From: Planctomycetaceae bacterium
Lineage (GTDB): Bacteria; Planctomycetota; Planctomycetia; Planctomycetales; Planctomycetaceae
Length of the DNA stretch: 51,475 nt
Assembly (NCBI GenBank): GCA_947476295.1
Contig: CANJQC010000025.1
Location: 1-51,475, forward strand
Reading direction: 5' to 3'
A model generated the notes under the pieces. The model was given only the letters and a program-made list of their open reading frames with translations, ran no database searches and had not been told where the DNA came from. Of the stretch, positions 10,201 to 17,369 are shown one piece after another (the first letter of the stretch is position 1; every line of letters starts with the position of its first letter). The position numbers and the translations under genes are program-made.

Positions 10201-10206
10201 AGTTGA
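4246..10206 (+). CDS. Giant exported fusion: esterase + CehA/McbA-like metallohydrolase + PVC-type dehydrogenase/HEAT/cytochrome c
   Basis: This 1986-residue protein starts at GTG 4246; ATG 4258 fits the signal peptide ('LLVVTFLFAVWCSAAFG') better. Domains in order: (1) residues about 30-350, an acetyl-xylan-esterase-like alpha/beta hydrolase with nucleophile Ser206 in 'GASGGG', a likely acid at Asp276 and His312 in 'EEHDFG'; (2) about 455-900, a CehA/McbA-like metallohydrolase with 'GDPHIHIQ' (His579, His581), 'YAHGG' (His700) and 'GACDYP' (Asp752); (3) about 1000-1390, a PVC-type membrane-bound dehydrogenase beta-propeller with 'EMRDYPY', 'SPLERWRMIRSSRRIA' and 'VTVYRGGAYP'; (4) HEAT repeats to about 1810; (5) a planctomycete cytochrome c with heme motif CATCH (1843-1847) and candidate axial ligand Met1939. 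The reading frame is unbroken. The substrate is probably an esterified sugar or aryl compound, oxidised in the periplasm; this is inference. It appears monocistronic. Confidence 0.9.
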   Translation: MSRDMGALKCRHLLVVTFLFAVWCSAAFGDRETALRQLEQSRQKYTTSETWAARQSMLRETFLKGVRLWPLPVRPAVKAIVNERRVYDDYSVENVALETLPGFYCTGNLYRPVGRKDLSPIVLCPHGHFRPLGRFREDQQIRCAHFARMGATVFSYSLVGWQDSTQTTHDDPLVLALQTWNSLRAVDFLTTLPRIDTARIGVTGASGGGTQSMYLSLIDDRITALAPLVIIYPWTEEQACLCEGGLPIMKPADTNAIELAAACAPKPQLLISVGADSTKDFPVVGFPFMQHMYELAGAKDAVENIHLPDEEHDFGITKRKAVYEFFARHLQLTPNEFNAPEKLPAGKFQAMPEDLECITIEPPERMTVFTADHPIPADSLKGSDAVGKSFRSHLAELRNSKSNAVSKSARPPVVEYSFKEAGTQDESLIFTPPGFDKVGVPKVAQGPDTATLNISVRDLATGQPTHCRINVVGSDGNYYEPEKNEFKLYSFTGVWPTSGWGNRTGKAPVRYLGRFFYSNGTASVVVPAGTARVEVWKGFEFAPVTRTTHVTPGDTRDVTVPISQTIPMAKEGYWSGDPHIHIQRLDEVDDDRIFGLMQAEDIHYGSILAYNEPAGPYSGFMKRMDAPQNKGTGLPSTASRGSYVIQSGQEYRSSSYGHINFYLLDQLVMNGRDNNADNWPPFGHVSQRVREGGGVSFYAHGGYAKEIYADVVQGNVDGVELLQFGVYRGIGLTHWYHMLNTGFRVPAMGACDYPACRKLGDCKTYVYCGDEQPDTPPTFEHWTRQMAAGQSFFTNGPMVLFSVNEKRPGEQIEATGTDSTSVMARVRVRSDVAPVTNVQLIGNGRILHEIVVPKDQGKSNWLDFEIPLELTESAWIAARAFSLSALETPDAEAHTNPVYVYLNEKAPYERESLDVLVTAIDTQIDFHKKREFAERAQVIAYFEKSRDILMQIRENGSASSHGHPSDLSVTQAMLDDPGKREHTDEELREFLKPLPAKPIAEVLRSFETDNGFEMQLVAREPLVNDPVAACFDEDGNLYVCEMRDYPYKPAEGKEPIGTLRLLKDTDGDGNFDESHIFAEHLLWAGGVAPWKGGVYVAAAPDIWYLKDTDGDNKADVRRKVYTGFGTGNQQAMLNNLTWWLDHRIYGSSAGNGGDVHYADSPLAGSAPVSVSGRDFRFSPADDRFESITGTVQFGTTFDDWGNRFLCSESRPLLHAVLPQQYLERNPWLPVTNAIHDLTGGPVPCFRISPLERWRMIRSSRRIAHGARSPDAAGASHHVIDAAAGVTVYRGGAYPVEYYGNVFVGGAQENLIHRRKLVPDGASFSSHRADAATEFVRSSDNWFRPVNFINAPDGTLYVLDMSREILETIHVPLDVTRFIDFKSGREQGRIYRIAPAGFQYPGSPSLSKASTEELVQHLTSSHGWYRDTAHRLLFERQDPAAVEPLRNLLRSETTPQAKVYALWALDGLSVPIAEKSSSAVHRRSLADADLIEAIKLTDPRVREQAIRLAESRLDSVPELLANVADATTSDDARLRLQAAFSLGESGSEIAARTLSRLARQPDNDPWLRTAVLSSSNRVAVSMFSELLQDKEFATSPAGNVVLGQLVSLIGSRNDPDEIDSTLLRIDESQTDASSAGEPLLATLGHAFQSSGARFRENAVSEKAAALLRRTRIRSVSTAQNRSAADAKRATAIDLLSCWPYSQTGDTFLPLTSPEQPETVQLAAIDALATFPEQAISESLIAEWSRYTPAARERVVEVTLSRANWIPTLLAAIRAETISPAVITPGQRDRLLNHAAPSIRSAAAMIFGASQNAARSDVIQAYSAAINSTADTDATSGAKIFARDCATCHRIGNVGHVIGPDLASSPARDPLALLTHILDPNKYLLPKYETYILIDTNGRTHNGLISAQTANSITLSQQEGKTETILRANIDEQISTGKSLMPEGFEKKITTSEMTQLIAFLQSVAATPSADSQPLDIGTLPGLIEPES
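9558..9580. repeat. Palindromic element inside coding sequence
   Basis: This is a perfect inverted repeat with 9-base arms (CAGGGCTGA / TCAGCCCTG) and a 5-base loop (GACAA), lying in frame in the HEAT-repeat part of the giant protein (codons about 1771-1778, encoding 'IRAETISP'). The GGGCT/AGCCC core is the same word as in the intergenic hairpins at 1927-1939 and 4078-4090, which suggests the same element family. Confidence 0.6.
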
Positions 10207-10228
10207 GACGAAGCTGCATCAACTCGCA

Positions 10229-13051
10229 TCAACGGCGGCCCCGGCGTTCCCGCAGATGCGTGAGCGCTCGGAAAATCGTGTCCAGCACGTGATCCAGTTT
10301 GACGCCAATATCCTGAACCAAAAATCGAAGCACGAAGTAGTCATGTTCCTGAAGCAAGGCGTCCTTGCGACGGTCGCGGCGGTAAGCGTCTTCGTTTGCG
10401 AAATGCTGGCCGCCGTCCAGTTCGATTACCAGTAGAGTCTCCGCGTCCAGAAAATCCACTTCCATCTTCCCCCAGCCATCAAATGCGATGGGCAGCTCGG
10501 CGTTCATGCGAAACCGCCCGACTGTTTCTGCCAGCGTCTCAAGTCGTCGAAACAAAAATGCTTCGCTGGTACTGCGGGCTCGTTGCACGCCGTCGGCCTC
10601 CGGCTCGACATTGCGAGCTGTATGCACGAAGAGTTTGGCCAGTGGTTCGTCCACGCCATCTCGCACCAGTCGCCGAATACTCGCCGCGTAGTCGTTCTTC
10701 CATTGAGGATCGACGGGCAACGGAACTTCCGACGGCCAGCCGGGGACCGCACTTCCGGGCAAGAGCACGGTGTAACCGACAGCTTCGTAGCCGTGACAAC
10801 GGCGATCAAACATGCGGGACAGCATGGGCACGTTCAGATCGGCGTAGTCGTAGACTCGCACTTCTGTTTTGCCGTCGTGTAACCGATGCAAACGTCCGAC
10901 GTATTGGGCGATGGTGCCGCGCCAGGAAACGGGCAGCGTCAGGAACAGCGTGTCCAGTCGCGAATCGTCGAAACCTTCACCGATGTAGCGTCCCGTCGCC
11001 AGCAACACACGCGGTTCGCCGTCCGGGATGGCGACCAGTTGTTCCTGAGTTGCCCGGGACTCTCTGACACTCGTTCCACCGTGCAGAACAACGATGTGCG
11101 ACAGATGTGGCTTCAACAAGGCTTCCAGTACGATCAAATGCTCTTTTCGTTCCGTCAGCACGAGCGGCGAACGACCATCTCTGATGCACTGCACAACGTC
11201 GTCACAGATGATGCGGTTACGGTCGTCGGCGGCGATGAGTTCTCGATAGAGATCCTGAAACTGCAATCGCATATCCGGGTCGGCTTCGGTGATCGGTCGA
11301 AACGAAGTAGGCCGCACAAAGACCGAATGCCGAAAGGGCCGAGCCACTGCTTCGGACTTTGCATCGACCGTATGTCGCACCGGACCACACTGCATAAAAA
11401 TGATGGGATGATGTCCGTCTTTGCGAGTCACGGTCGCAGACAACCCCGTCACGAATCTTGCCTTTGCCCGCCGGGCCACTAGTTCGAAGCTGTGCGCCGA
11501 CAGATGGTGGCATTCGTCCACGATCAAGTGTCCGTAGTCCGCGACACAATCATTGACCACGTCCTTCCGCACGAGGCTCTGAATGATGGCCACGTCGATT
11601 CGGCCTGTCGGCTTTTTCCGTCCTCCACCGATGCGGCCGATGTCTTTAGCCGACAAATCTAGAAACGCGGCCAGACGTTCGACCCATTGATCCAGCAATT
11701 GCCGCCGATGCACCAGCACTAATGAATTGACTCCGCGTGCGGCGATCAACCACGCCGCGATGACCGTCTTGCCGAAGGCCGTGGTCGCCGACAAAACACC
11801 GGTTTCGTGCCGCATTAATTCATCAACGGCCTTTTGTTGTCCCGGCCGCAGTTCGCCGCGAAACGTCACGTTCAGCGGCTCTCCCGTGACACGTTCATCC
11901 TGAATGTCTATCTCGATCTTCAGGTTACTGAGCAGCGTCTGAACATCGTCGAAGCAGCCGCGCGGCAGAGAAATATGCTGCGCATGTTCTTCCGCGCAGG
12001 CAATGATCCGAGGCTTGTCGTATGTCGGCAACCGCATCGACTGAGCCTTATAGAACTCCGGATTCTGAAACGCCGCTGTGCGTACCAACCGATTCCGCAG
12101 TTCCGGGGGAAGTGATGCTTTCGCGATGTAGATCTGATCGCCCAGGGTCAACGTCACACGTTTCGGCAATGTTCCTTGGATCGCCGGTTCGCGCGGTTGC
12201 CGGGAAGGAGCAGCCACCCAGGGTTCTCCCTCGTCGTCATCAGGCATCGCGATACGCACGTTGACAATTCGCCCTCGCCGACCGGCGTCCTGCACGATTT
12301 CCTCTACCGCTGATCGCGACATGCGTCGGATGGATGACAGGAATCGCCATTGATCCGGATACGGCACTCCCTGTTCATCCAGGAACTCGCTATTGCCGCG
12401 AGATCGCGGTTGCTTCTGCAGCGGCAGCGCAATCAGATTGCCGAATCCACCGCGTGGCAGCGTGTCCTGATTGGGAAAGAAGCGATCGTATGAATCCAGT
12501 CCGATATCCGGCCGCCGTTCCATCGTTTCCGTCAGCACATGAGATCCCAGTCGACGGGCGATTGTCGCCGGAACAGCGACATCAAAGAAGATCCAGACAT
12601 GTCCGCCGTTTCCTGATCGTGATCGCTCCAACACTGCCGGCACGTCCAGGCGGCGGCATGTTTCAAGCACGGCCGCTGTGTCCTGCTCCCAGTGCGTTTT
12701 GTCGAAATCCATCGTCAGAAAGAAGCACGTTTCATCAAGCAGCATCGGATACACGCCCGCCGTAAAGTCGGCTCCGCCAGCATCCTTCCCGGAAAGATGC
12801 CAGCGAATGACGTCGTCTGTCACCGGCAGAAACTGGCGATGCTGACATGTCGCGCACTTCACGCGAGGCTTCTCGCAAATGCCTCGCACCCATTCGTTGC
12901 CACACGCAGGGGAGTAACCCGCCTTTCCGGATGTCCGACTTTCAAAGCGCCGAGGATAAACATCCTCGCGACCACGGAACAGAGAGCGAAACAGCGCAAT
13001 CTTGCCTTCCGGCGAAGAGTAATGATGAACTTCTCTGCTGGTAGGATTCAC
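10229..13051 (-). CDS. TOTE-type conflict protein: AEP primase + superfamily 2 helicase + DUF559/Vsr-like nuclease
   Basis: A 940-residue single-chain defence-type protein. Residues 1-90 carry 'FRSLFRGREDVYPRRF' and a four-cysteine cluster (Cys50, 59, 66, 69) that could bind zinc. Residues about 95-255 form an archaeo-eukaryotic primase-like domain with the metal-binding DFD (Asp115, Asp117) and 'SGNGGHVW' (His151). Residues about 395-830 are a DEAD/DEAH-type helicase with Walker A 'TTAFGKT' (Lys428), 'VDECHH' (Asp512-Glu513), 'GLSAT' and 'QYVGRLHR'. The last 90 residues are a DUF559 PD-(D/E)xK nuclease ('EVDFLD...VIELDGGQH'). This order matches proteins grouped as TOTE conflict systems, thought to act against foreign nucleic acid. 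The ATG at 13051 fits the conserved family N-terminus. It ends 22 bases from the convergent giant gene. The neighbours upstream on the same strand are a JetD fragment and a C5 methyltransferase. Confidence 0.88.
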   Translation of the reverse strand: MNPTSREVHHYSSPEGKIALFRSLFRGREDVYPRRFESRTSGKAGYSPACGNEWVRGICEKPRVKCATCQHRQFLPVTDDVIRWHLSGKDAGGADFTAGVYPMLLDETCFFLTMDFDKTHWEQDTAAVLETCRRLDVPAVLERSRSGNGGHVWIFFDVAVPATIARRLGSHVLTETMERRPDIGLDSYDRFFPNQDTLPRGGFGNLIALPLQKQPRSRGNSEFLDEQGVPYPDQWRFLSSIRRMSRSAVEEIVQDAGRRGRIVNVRIAMPDDDEGEPWVAAPSRQPREPAIQGTLPKRVTLTLGDQIYIAKASLPPELRNRLVRTAAFQNPEFYKAQSMRLPTYDKPRIIACAEEHAQHISLPRGCFDDVQTLLSNLKIEIDIQDERVTGEPLNVTFRGELRPGQQKAVDELMRHETGVLSATTAFGKTVIAAWLIAARGVNSLVLVHRRQLLDQWVERLAAFLDLSAKDIGRIGGGRKKPTGRIDVAIIQSLVRKDVVNDCVADYGHLIVDECHHLSAHSFELVARRAKARFVTGLSATVTRKDGHHPIIFMQCGPVRHTVDAKSEAVARPFRHSVFVRPTSFRPITEADPDMRLQFQDLYRELIAADDRNRIICDDVVQCIRDGRSPLVLTERKEHLIVLEALLKPHLSHIVVLHGGTSVRESRATQEQLVAIPDGEPRVLLATGRYIGEGFDDSRLDTLFLTLPVSWRGTIAQYVGRLHRLHDGKTEVRVYDYADLNVPMLSRMFDRRCHGYEAVGYTVLLPGSAVPGWPSEVPLPVDPQWKNDYAASIRRLVRDGVDEPLAKLFVHTARNVEPEADGVQRARSTSEAFLFRRLETLAETVGRFRMNAELPIAFDGWGKMEVDFLDAETLLVIELDGGQHFANEDAYRRDRRKDALLQEHDYFVLRFLVQDIGVKLDHVLDTIFRALTHLRERRGRR

Positions 13052-13437
13052 GATGAGACTCCGCCAGTCTGAATGGTCGGGGCTGTTGATTCAGAATTGC
13101 GACTCCTATCATACCGACCAGTGTCGATCAACTGAGACAAGAATCTGGCATCTACGCGGAAAATGCGGCCCAAAGCAGCCATCACGCTCCGCCGTGATGA
13201 GCCCACACGCTGGCCCGCACCACTGACAGCCTCACGCTCCACGTTCAAAAAACGACGTCCTGAAAGCCACGTCAATACAGTTCAATACAATGCAACCGGT
13301 CTCCGGACATCACGTCGGCACAAAGAGGCTCGTCACGGCGGAGCGTGACGGCTACGTTAGAAATGGGGTCAGGCGGACTTGTTTGCCAAATCGAATCTCG
13401 ATACAGCATCAATCACGGCTGCCTGTGGAATTCGCTC
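13052..13437. repeat. Gap carrying one hairpin module in both orientations
   Basis: No gene is visible in these 386 bases between two minus-strand genes. CATCACG-CTCCGC-CGTGATG (13181-13200) and GTCACG-GCGGAG-CGTGAC (13334-13351) are the same palindromic module in opposite orientation: the loops CTCCGC and GCGGAG are reverse complements. A third degenerate piece (CCTCACGCTCCACG) lies near 13230. The pair flanks about 130 bases with no coding potential. It may be a site of past rearrangement next to the truncated JetD gene. Confidence 0.65.
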
Positions 13438-14250
13438 CTATTCAATCCGCAGGTTGTCGGCAACACACAGACTGAAAGCAGCCATTTCGACATCGGTCAG
13501 CAGTGGCGGAACAGAGGGTTGACGCTTTGAGCCCGGAACAGTGAGACTGTCTTTCCAGCGCTCCAGCGTGGCGGCGTCCATCAGAAAGCTGCGGGTCTGA
13601 GGAAACCGAATTCGCAGACGCGACAGGATCTCGAAACCTTCAACGTCCAGATCGCCACAGTACCACACTGCGCAGTTGGCCAACCACGGGACGTATGTCA
13701 GATCAACGATACCGTTGCCCAGTCCGCCGATGGCAATCGCCACAGGCATGGGCGGTAACGTCAACAGGTTGACTTTGTTTTCGACGATGATTACGGTCAC
13801 TGCTTCGATCGGCGATTCCGCCAGTGAATGCAGAGGCACACTGCATTCACGCCACGGACTGCCGGCAGATCGTTGCAACGCCGGGCCCAGAAATCGCAGC
13901 AGTACTTGAGGTTCTGCGTAACGCAGGCCGAAGCGGCGCTCGAAATGGCGTTCGTCGGCGCGAATCGTTTCCGGAGGCAACACGATGTTCAGCCACGGCT
14001 CCAGAATACCGGCATTCTGTTCGATAAACTTCGTATCGACTGATAACGGGATCTCGCGTGCAAACACACCGGGCCGCGGATGCAGTTTCTGATATTCGAC
14101 AACATTCAACAGGCCATCGACCGCTTTCAAGTTCGCGATCAGCAGCACGCGATTCGACTGCAGCCATGATTCGTGCTGTGGCAGGCGATGTCGGATGCGT
14201 TCGACTGCGGTTGCAAAAGAGATTTTTTTACATGGCTGGCGAATTCCTGC
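13438..14250 (-). pseudogene. jetD: Wadjet JetD nuclease (DUF2220 Toprim), 5'-truncated remnant
   Basis: JetD is the Toprim endonuclease of the Wadjet (JetABCD) anti-plasmid SMC system. The first start codon is GTG 14148 (236 residues), but JetD-like sequence continues upstream in frame ('FATAVERIRHRLPQ') right up to the dcm stop codon at 14251-14253, with no ATG, GTG or TTG in between. Seen: the DUF3322-like 'FAREIPLSVDTKFIE', then the Toprim domain with Glu123 ('IIVENKVN') and Asp166/Asp168 ('GDLDVEGFEIL'), and 'SFLMDAATLERW'. Family members are about 390 residues, so roughly the first 120-150 codons are gone, while the catalytic half looks intact. jetA, jetB and jetC are absent. It could still make a short Toprim protein from GTG 14148 by translational coupling to dcm; I judge a decaying fragment likelier. 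Confidence 0.75.
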
Positions 14251-15345
14251 TCACTCCGACATTGAGCCTCGCTGCCATTGCATTGTCAGCACGATTTGCT
14301 CTGCGATCACATGAGCAACGAGGGGCACAACCGCATTCCCGAATTGTTTGTAAGCGCGTGTGTCGGAGACGACCTGGTTGCGGATCAGTTCCTCGGGAAA
14401 TCCCATCAGCCGCCCGGCTTCCAGCGGCATGAGGCGGCGGGGGTTCTTGCCGTCGTGTTGTGGAATCAGAATTTCCGCACCGTCCTTGTAATATCGGGCG
14501 CTCAACGTGCGGCTGATACCATCCAGCGGCGCAAGTCCATATCCAAAACCATTTCCCTTCGCTTCGTGCTTGGCGCGATAGTCCTGCAGGTATTGCCACA
14601 ATAGATCCGAAAGTGTGTAACGTGGCGGAATCGAGTTATCTGGTTCTAGCACGTCACGAAACTTCGGCCCGGGCTTAGGCGGCGACTGCGGGAATTCAAA
14701 CGGCGGTTCATCGCCATAGAGATCGCGGCGGAATCCGACGATGAAGATTCGCTCCCGATGCTGCGGCACATAATGCTGCGCATCAATGGTCTGCGCAAAG
14801 ACCGTATAGTCCAGCTCCTCCAGTGTCTGCAAAATGGTCTTCCACGTATTGCCGCGATCATGGGATCGCAGATTCTTGACGTTTTCGAGCAGCAGGACGG
14901 CAGGACGTCGGGCTTCGATCAGCGTCGCCAACTTAAAAAACAGTGTGCCTTGCGTCTTGTCTTTGAAACCATGTTCACGCCCTAGGCTCTTTTTCTTGGA
15001 AACGCCGGCGATGGAAAATGGCTGACAAGGAAATCCAGCAGCGAGCACTTCATGTTCCGGAACATGCTGACCATCCACAAAATCATTGATGTCGCCCACC
15101 GGCGCTTCACCGAACCAAGCTGCGTACGTCTTCTGAGCATAGGGGTCAATCTCGCAGGAGAAAACACAGCGACCGCCAGCTTTCTCGAGGCCAATCCGCA
15201 ACCCGCCGATGCCGGCAAACAGGTCGATAAAACGAAAATCTAGCACTCCAACGCCCCTCTTGTCAGCGTTGGATACGTCGGAATGTTTTGGCGGCTTTGA
15301 AACCGAAGCGAAAAAAGGCAGTGTCTGTTGTTTACGGCTTTGCAT
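14251..15345 (-). CDS. dcm: DNA (cytosine-5-)-methyltransferase
   Basis: A complete C5 cytosine methyltransferase of 364 residues that transfers a methyl group from S-adenosylmethionine to cytosine in a target DNA sequence. Motif I 'DLFAGIGGLRIGLEKAG' is near residue 41, motif IV 'GFPCQPFS' has the catalytic Cys107, motif VI is 'LLLENVKN', motif VIII is 'QHRERIFIVGF', and motifs IX/X are 'RTLSARYYKDG' and 'QFGNAVVPLVAHVIAEQI'. The target-recognition region lies at about 225-290; specificity cannot be read. I chose ATG 15345 ('MQSRKQQTLPFFAS'); a GTG at 15363 would add six residues. No restriction enzyme of matching type is next to it, so it is either an orphan or the self-marking part of the defence island with the downstream TOTE protein. 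Its stop codon is in the same frame as the JetD remnant. Confidence 0.95.
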   Translation of the reverse strand: MQSRKQQTLPFFASVSKPPKHSDVSNADKRGVGVLDFRFIDLFAGIGGLRIGLEKAGGRCVFSCEIDPYAQKTYAAWFGEAPVGDINDFVDGQHVPEHEVLAAGFPCQPFSIAGVSKKKSLGREHGFKDKTQGTLFFKLATLIEARRPAVLLLENVKNLRSHDRGNTWKTILQTLEELDYTVFAQTIDAQHYVPQHRERIFIVGFRRDLYGDEPPFEFPQSPPKPGPKFRDVLEPDNSIPPRYTLSDLLWQYLQDYRAKHEAKGNGFGYGLAPLDGISRTLSARYYKDGAEILIPQHDGKNPRRLMPLEAGRLMGFPEELIRNQVVSDTRAYKQFGNAVVPLVAHVIAEQIVLTMQWQRGSMSE

Positions 15346-15363
15346 ATTTGGTCTCAGCGCCAC

Positions 15364-15687
15364 GGCGCGGTCGGAATGCTACGGTCCAAGGACATGAACG
15401 GCAAACGAGTGGCCCGCCCGGGAATCCCACGAGCTCATTCCCTGTGACGACAATTGTCATAGACGCGGCTTTGAATTTGCTCCACACTCTGTGCTTCGAC
15501 GGACGCGCGCTCGTGGTGCGCTGTGTGAAAGAGGCATGAATGAGCGGTTTGACTCGCGTGCATTGTTACATGCGTTTTGGCTGGTAGCCGGATTCGTGAG
15601 AATTTGGGCCCGAAGTCTCACGACTTCTACGACCTCCATTGATCCGCGACTGAAAGTCGCCGCTGGCAACCAGGAATTGTAAACAAT
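15364..15687. repeat. Divergent intergenic gap with two small perfect hairpins
   Basis: There is no gene in this 324-base gap between dcm (minus) and the flavoprotein (plus). Two hairpins sit just before the plus-strand gene: GAAGTC-TCAC-GACTTC (15612-15627) and GCGACT-GAA-AGTCGC (15646-15660). Their TGAAA/TCAC loops resemble those of the other intergenic modules in the window. They could form in the leader of the flavoprotein mRNA, but no switch-like structure is apparent. Both promoters must lie here; I cannot place them confidently. Confidence 0.5.
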
Positions 15688-17361
15688 ATGGCGAAACAAA
15701 AATTGATAATCGTGATCGTCGGTGGCGTTGCAGGTGGCGCGTCTGCGGCGACGAGGGCTCGGCGGTGCAACGAACAGGCAGACATCATTCTGCTAGAGAA
15801 GGACGAGTATGTTTCATTCGCGAACTGTGGCATGCCGTATCACATCGGCGGTGAGATTCCAGATCGCAGTAAATTGCTGGTGGCGACGAAAGAACTTCTG
15901 GAACGCCGATTTCGACTCGACGTACGTACGCAAAGTGAAGCCGTGCGAATTGATCGCCAGGCAAAAAACGTGATTGTACGTCGAGTCAAAGATGGTAGTG
16001 AATACGCGCAACCGTACGACAAACTCATTCTTTCCCCGGGTGCCGCACCGTTTGTGCCAAAGATGGATAGCACTGACGCCAAAGGTGTGTTCACACTTCG
16101 CAATATCGCCGACATGGATCGCATTCGCGCGGCGGTGGATCAGGCTCCGCCGGCCGAACGCAGAGCTGTGGTGATCGGGGCGGGGTTTATCGGGCTGGAA
16201 ATGGTTGAACAACTTGTGGGGCGCGGGTTCGCTGTCGCAGTGGCGGAATTGCTGGACCAGGTGTTGCCGCCGATGGATCCGGAAATGGTCGTACCGCTGC
16301 AGGATGACATGCGAAGTCGCGGTGTTACTCTGGAACTCGGCAGCGGCATTCGTTGTATCACGAAAGATGCTGCCGGAAATGCCACAGGCGTCGAATTGCT
16401 GAATGGTAAGACACTGTCGGGCTCACTCATCATCCTTGGCATGGGCGTGCGTCCAAACACGCGGCTGGCGATTGAATCGGGTCTGGAGATTGGCAAGACA
16501 GGTGGTATCGCAGCCAATTCCTATTGTCAGTCATCTGATCCGGATATTTACGCGGTCGGTGATGCGGCGGAATATCTGACAGCACCGCTCGGCCAATCGA
16601 TGCGAGTTGCTCTCGCTGGCCCCGCCAATCGTGCGGGACGTCTGGCAGGTCAACATGCAGCGACAGGCACATCGGCAAAGATGGCGGCCGTTCTGGGCAC
16701 CGCGATCGTGCGCGTGTTCGAGTATGCTGTCGGAATGACAGGGTTATCGGCCAAGGCCGCGACGCGGGCGGGACTCCGGTTTCGCTGCGTGACGGTCGTG
16801 GCAGGCCAACACGCGGGTTACTTTCCCGGCGCTACACCTATCACGCTGAAGCTGATCTATGCTGCCGACGATGGTCGTGTGCTGGGGGCTCAGGCGATTG
16901 GCAAGGACGGGGTCGATAAGCGCATCGACGTGATTGCGACGGCCATGGCGTTCAACGCGACAGTCCGCGAGCTTGCTGGCTTGGATCTGTCCTACGCACC
17001 GCCGTACGGATCGGCGAAAGATCCAGTCCATCAAGCAGCCTTTGCTGCGTGCAATCAACTGGACGGACTGGGGGATCTACTGGACCCGGACGCGGACTTG
17101 TCAGGATATCAGGTGGTCGATGTTCGCACGGCGGCGGAAATTACCAAAGCCCCTTTGACCGGATGCACCGCCGTGATCGCCATTCCCGTGGATGAACTGC
17201 GTGAGCGATTGCACGAACTCGATGCGTCGCAGCCGACTGTCGTCAGTTGCGGCGTCGGACTGCGCGGTCATGTGGCGCAAAGAATTTTGAAGCAACATGG
17301 CTTTGCTTCAGTCGCAAATCTCTCCGGAGGTGCCACACTGCGACGCCGGGCTGTGCAGTGA
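15688..17361 (+). CDS. CoA-disulfide-reductase-like FAD/NAD(P) flavoprotein with C-terminal rhodanese domain
   Basis: A 557-residue cytoplasmic flavoenzyme. It has an N-terminal FAD site ('VIVGGVAGGASAATRARR', residues 9-26), the single redox cysteine of the CoADR/NADH-oxidase branch (Cys47 in 'SFANCGMPYHIGG'), an NAD(P) site ('AVVIGAGFIGLEMVEQL'), a second FAD motif ('DIYAVGDAAE') and a dimerisation domain ('VLGTAIVRVFEYAVGMTGL', 'DKRIDVIATAM', 'SYAPPYGSAKDP'). The C-terminal about 95 residues are a rhodanese domain with Cys521 in 'VVSCGVGLRGHVA'. Such fusions (CoADR-RHD) reduce CoA disulfide, persulfide or polysulfide with NAD(P)H and pass sulfane sulfur to the rhodanese cysteine. The usual Arg-Ser of the rhodanese loop is Arg-Gly here. 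ATG 15688 follows an AT-rich leader; the stop is 8 bases from the convergent phosphatase gene. Confidence 0.92.
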   Translation: MAKQKLIIVIVGGVAGGASAATRARRCNEQADIILLEKDEYVSFANCGMPYHIGGEIPDRSKLLVATKELLERRFRLDVRTQSEAVRIDRQAKNVIVRRVKDGSEYAQPYDKLILSPGAAPFVPKMDSTDAKGVFTLRNIADMDRIRAAVDQAPPAERRAVVIGAGFIGLEMVEQLVGRGFAVAVAELLDQVLPPMDPEMVVPLQDDMRSRGVTLELGSGIRCITKDAAGNATGVELLNGKTLSGSLIILGMGVRPNTRLAIESGLEIGKTGGIAANSYCQSSDPDIYAVGDAAEYLTAPLGQSMRVALAGPANRAGRLAGQHAATGTSAKMAAVLGTAIVRVFEYAVGMTGLSAKAATRAGLRFRCVTVVAGQHAGYFPGATPITLKLIYAADDGRVLGAQAIGKDGVDKRIDVIATAMAFNATVRELAGLDLSYAPPYGSAKDPVHQAAFAACNQLDGLGDLLDPDADLSGYQVVDVRTAAEITKAPLTGCTAVIAIPVDELRERLHELDASQPTVVSCGVGLRGHVAQRILKQHGFASVANLSGGATLRRRAVQ

Positions 17362-17369
17362 ACGCTGCA

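Noticed and set aside
14251-14253. Selenocysteine or programmed readthrough at the dcm TGA joining it to JetD
   Set aside because: dcm ends after a normal motif X helix with an ordinary tail, and no recoding hairpin is evident right after the stop. A deletion junction explains the shared frame, which has a one-in-three chance.
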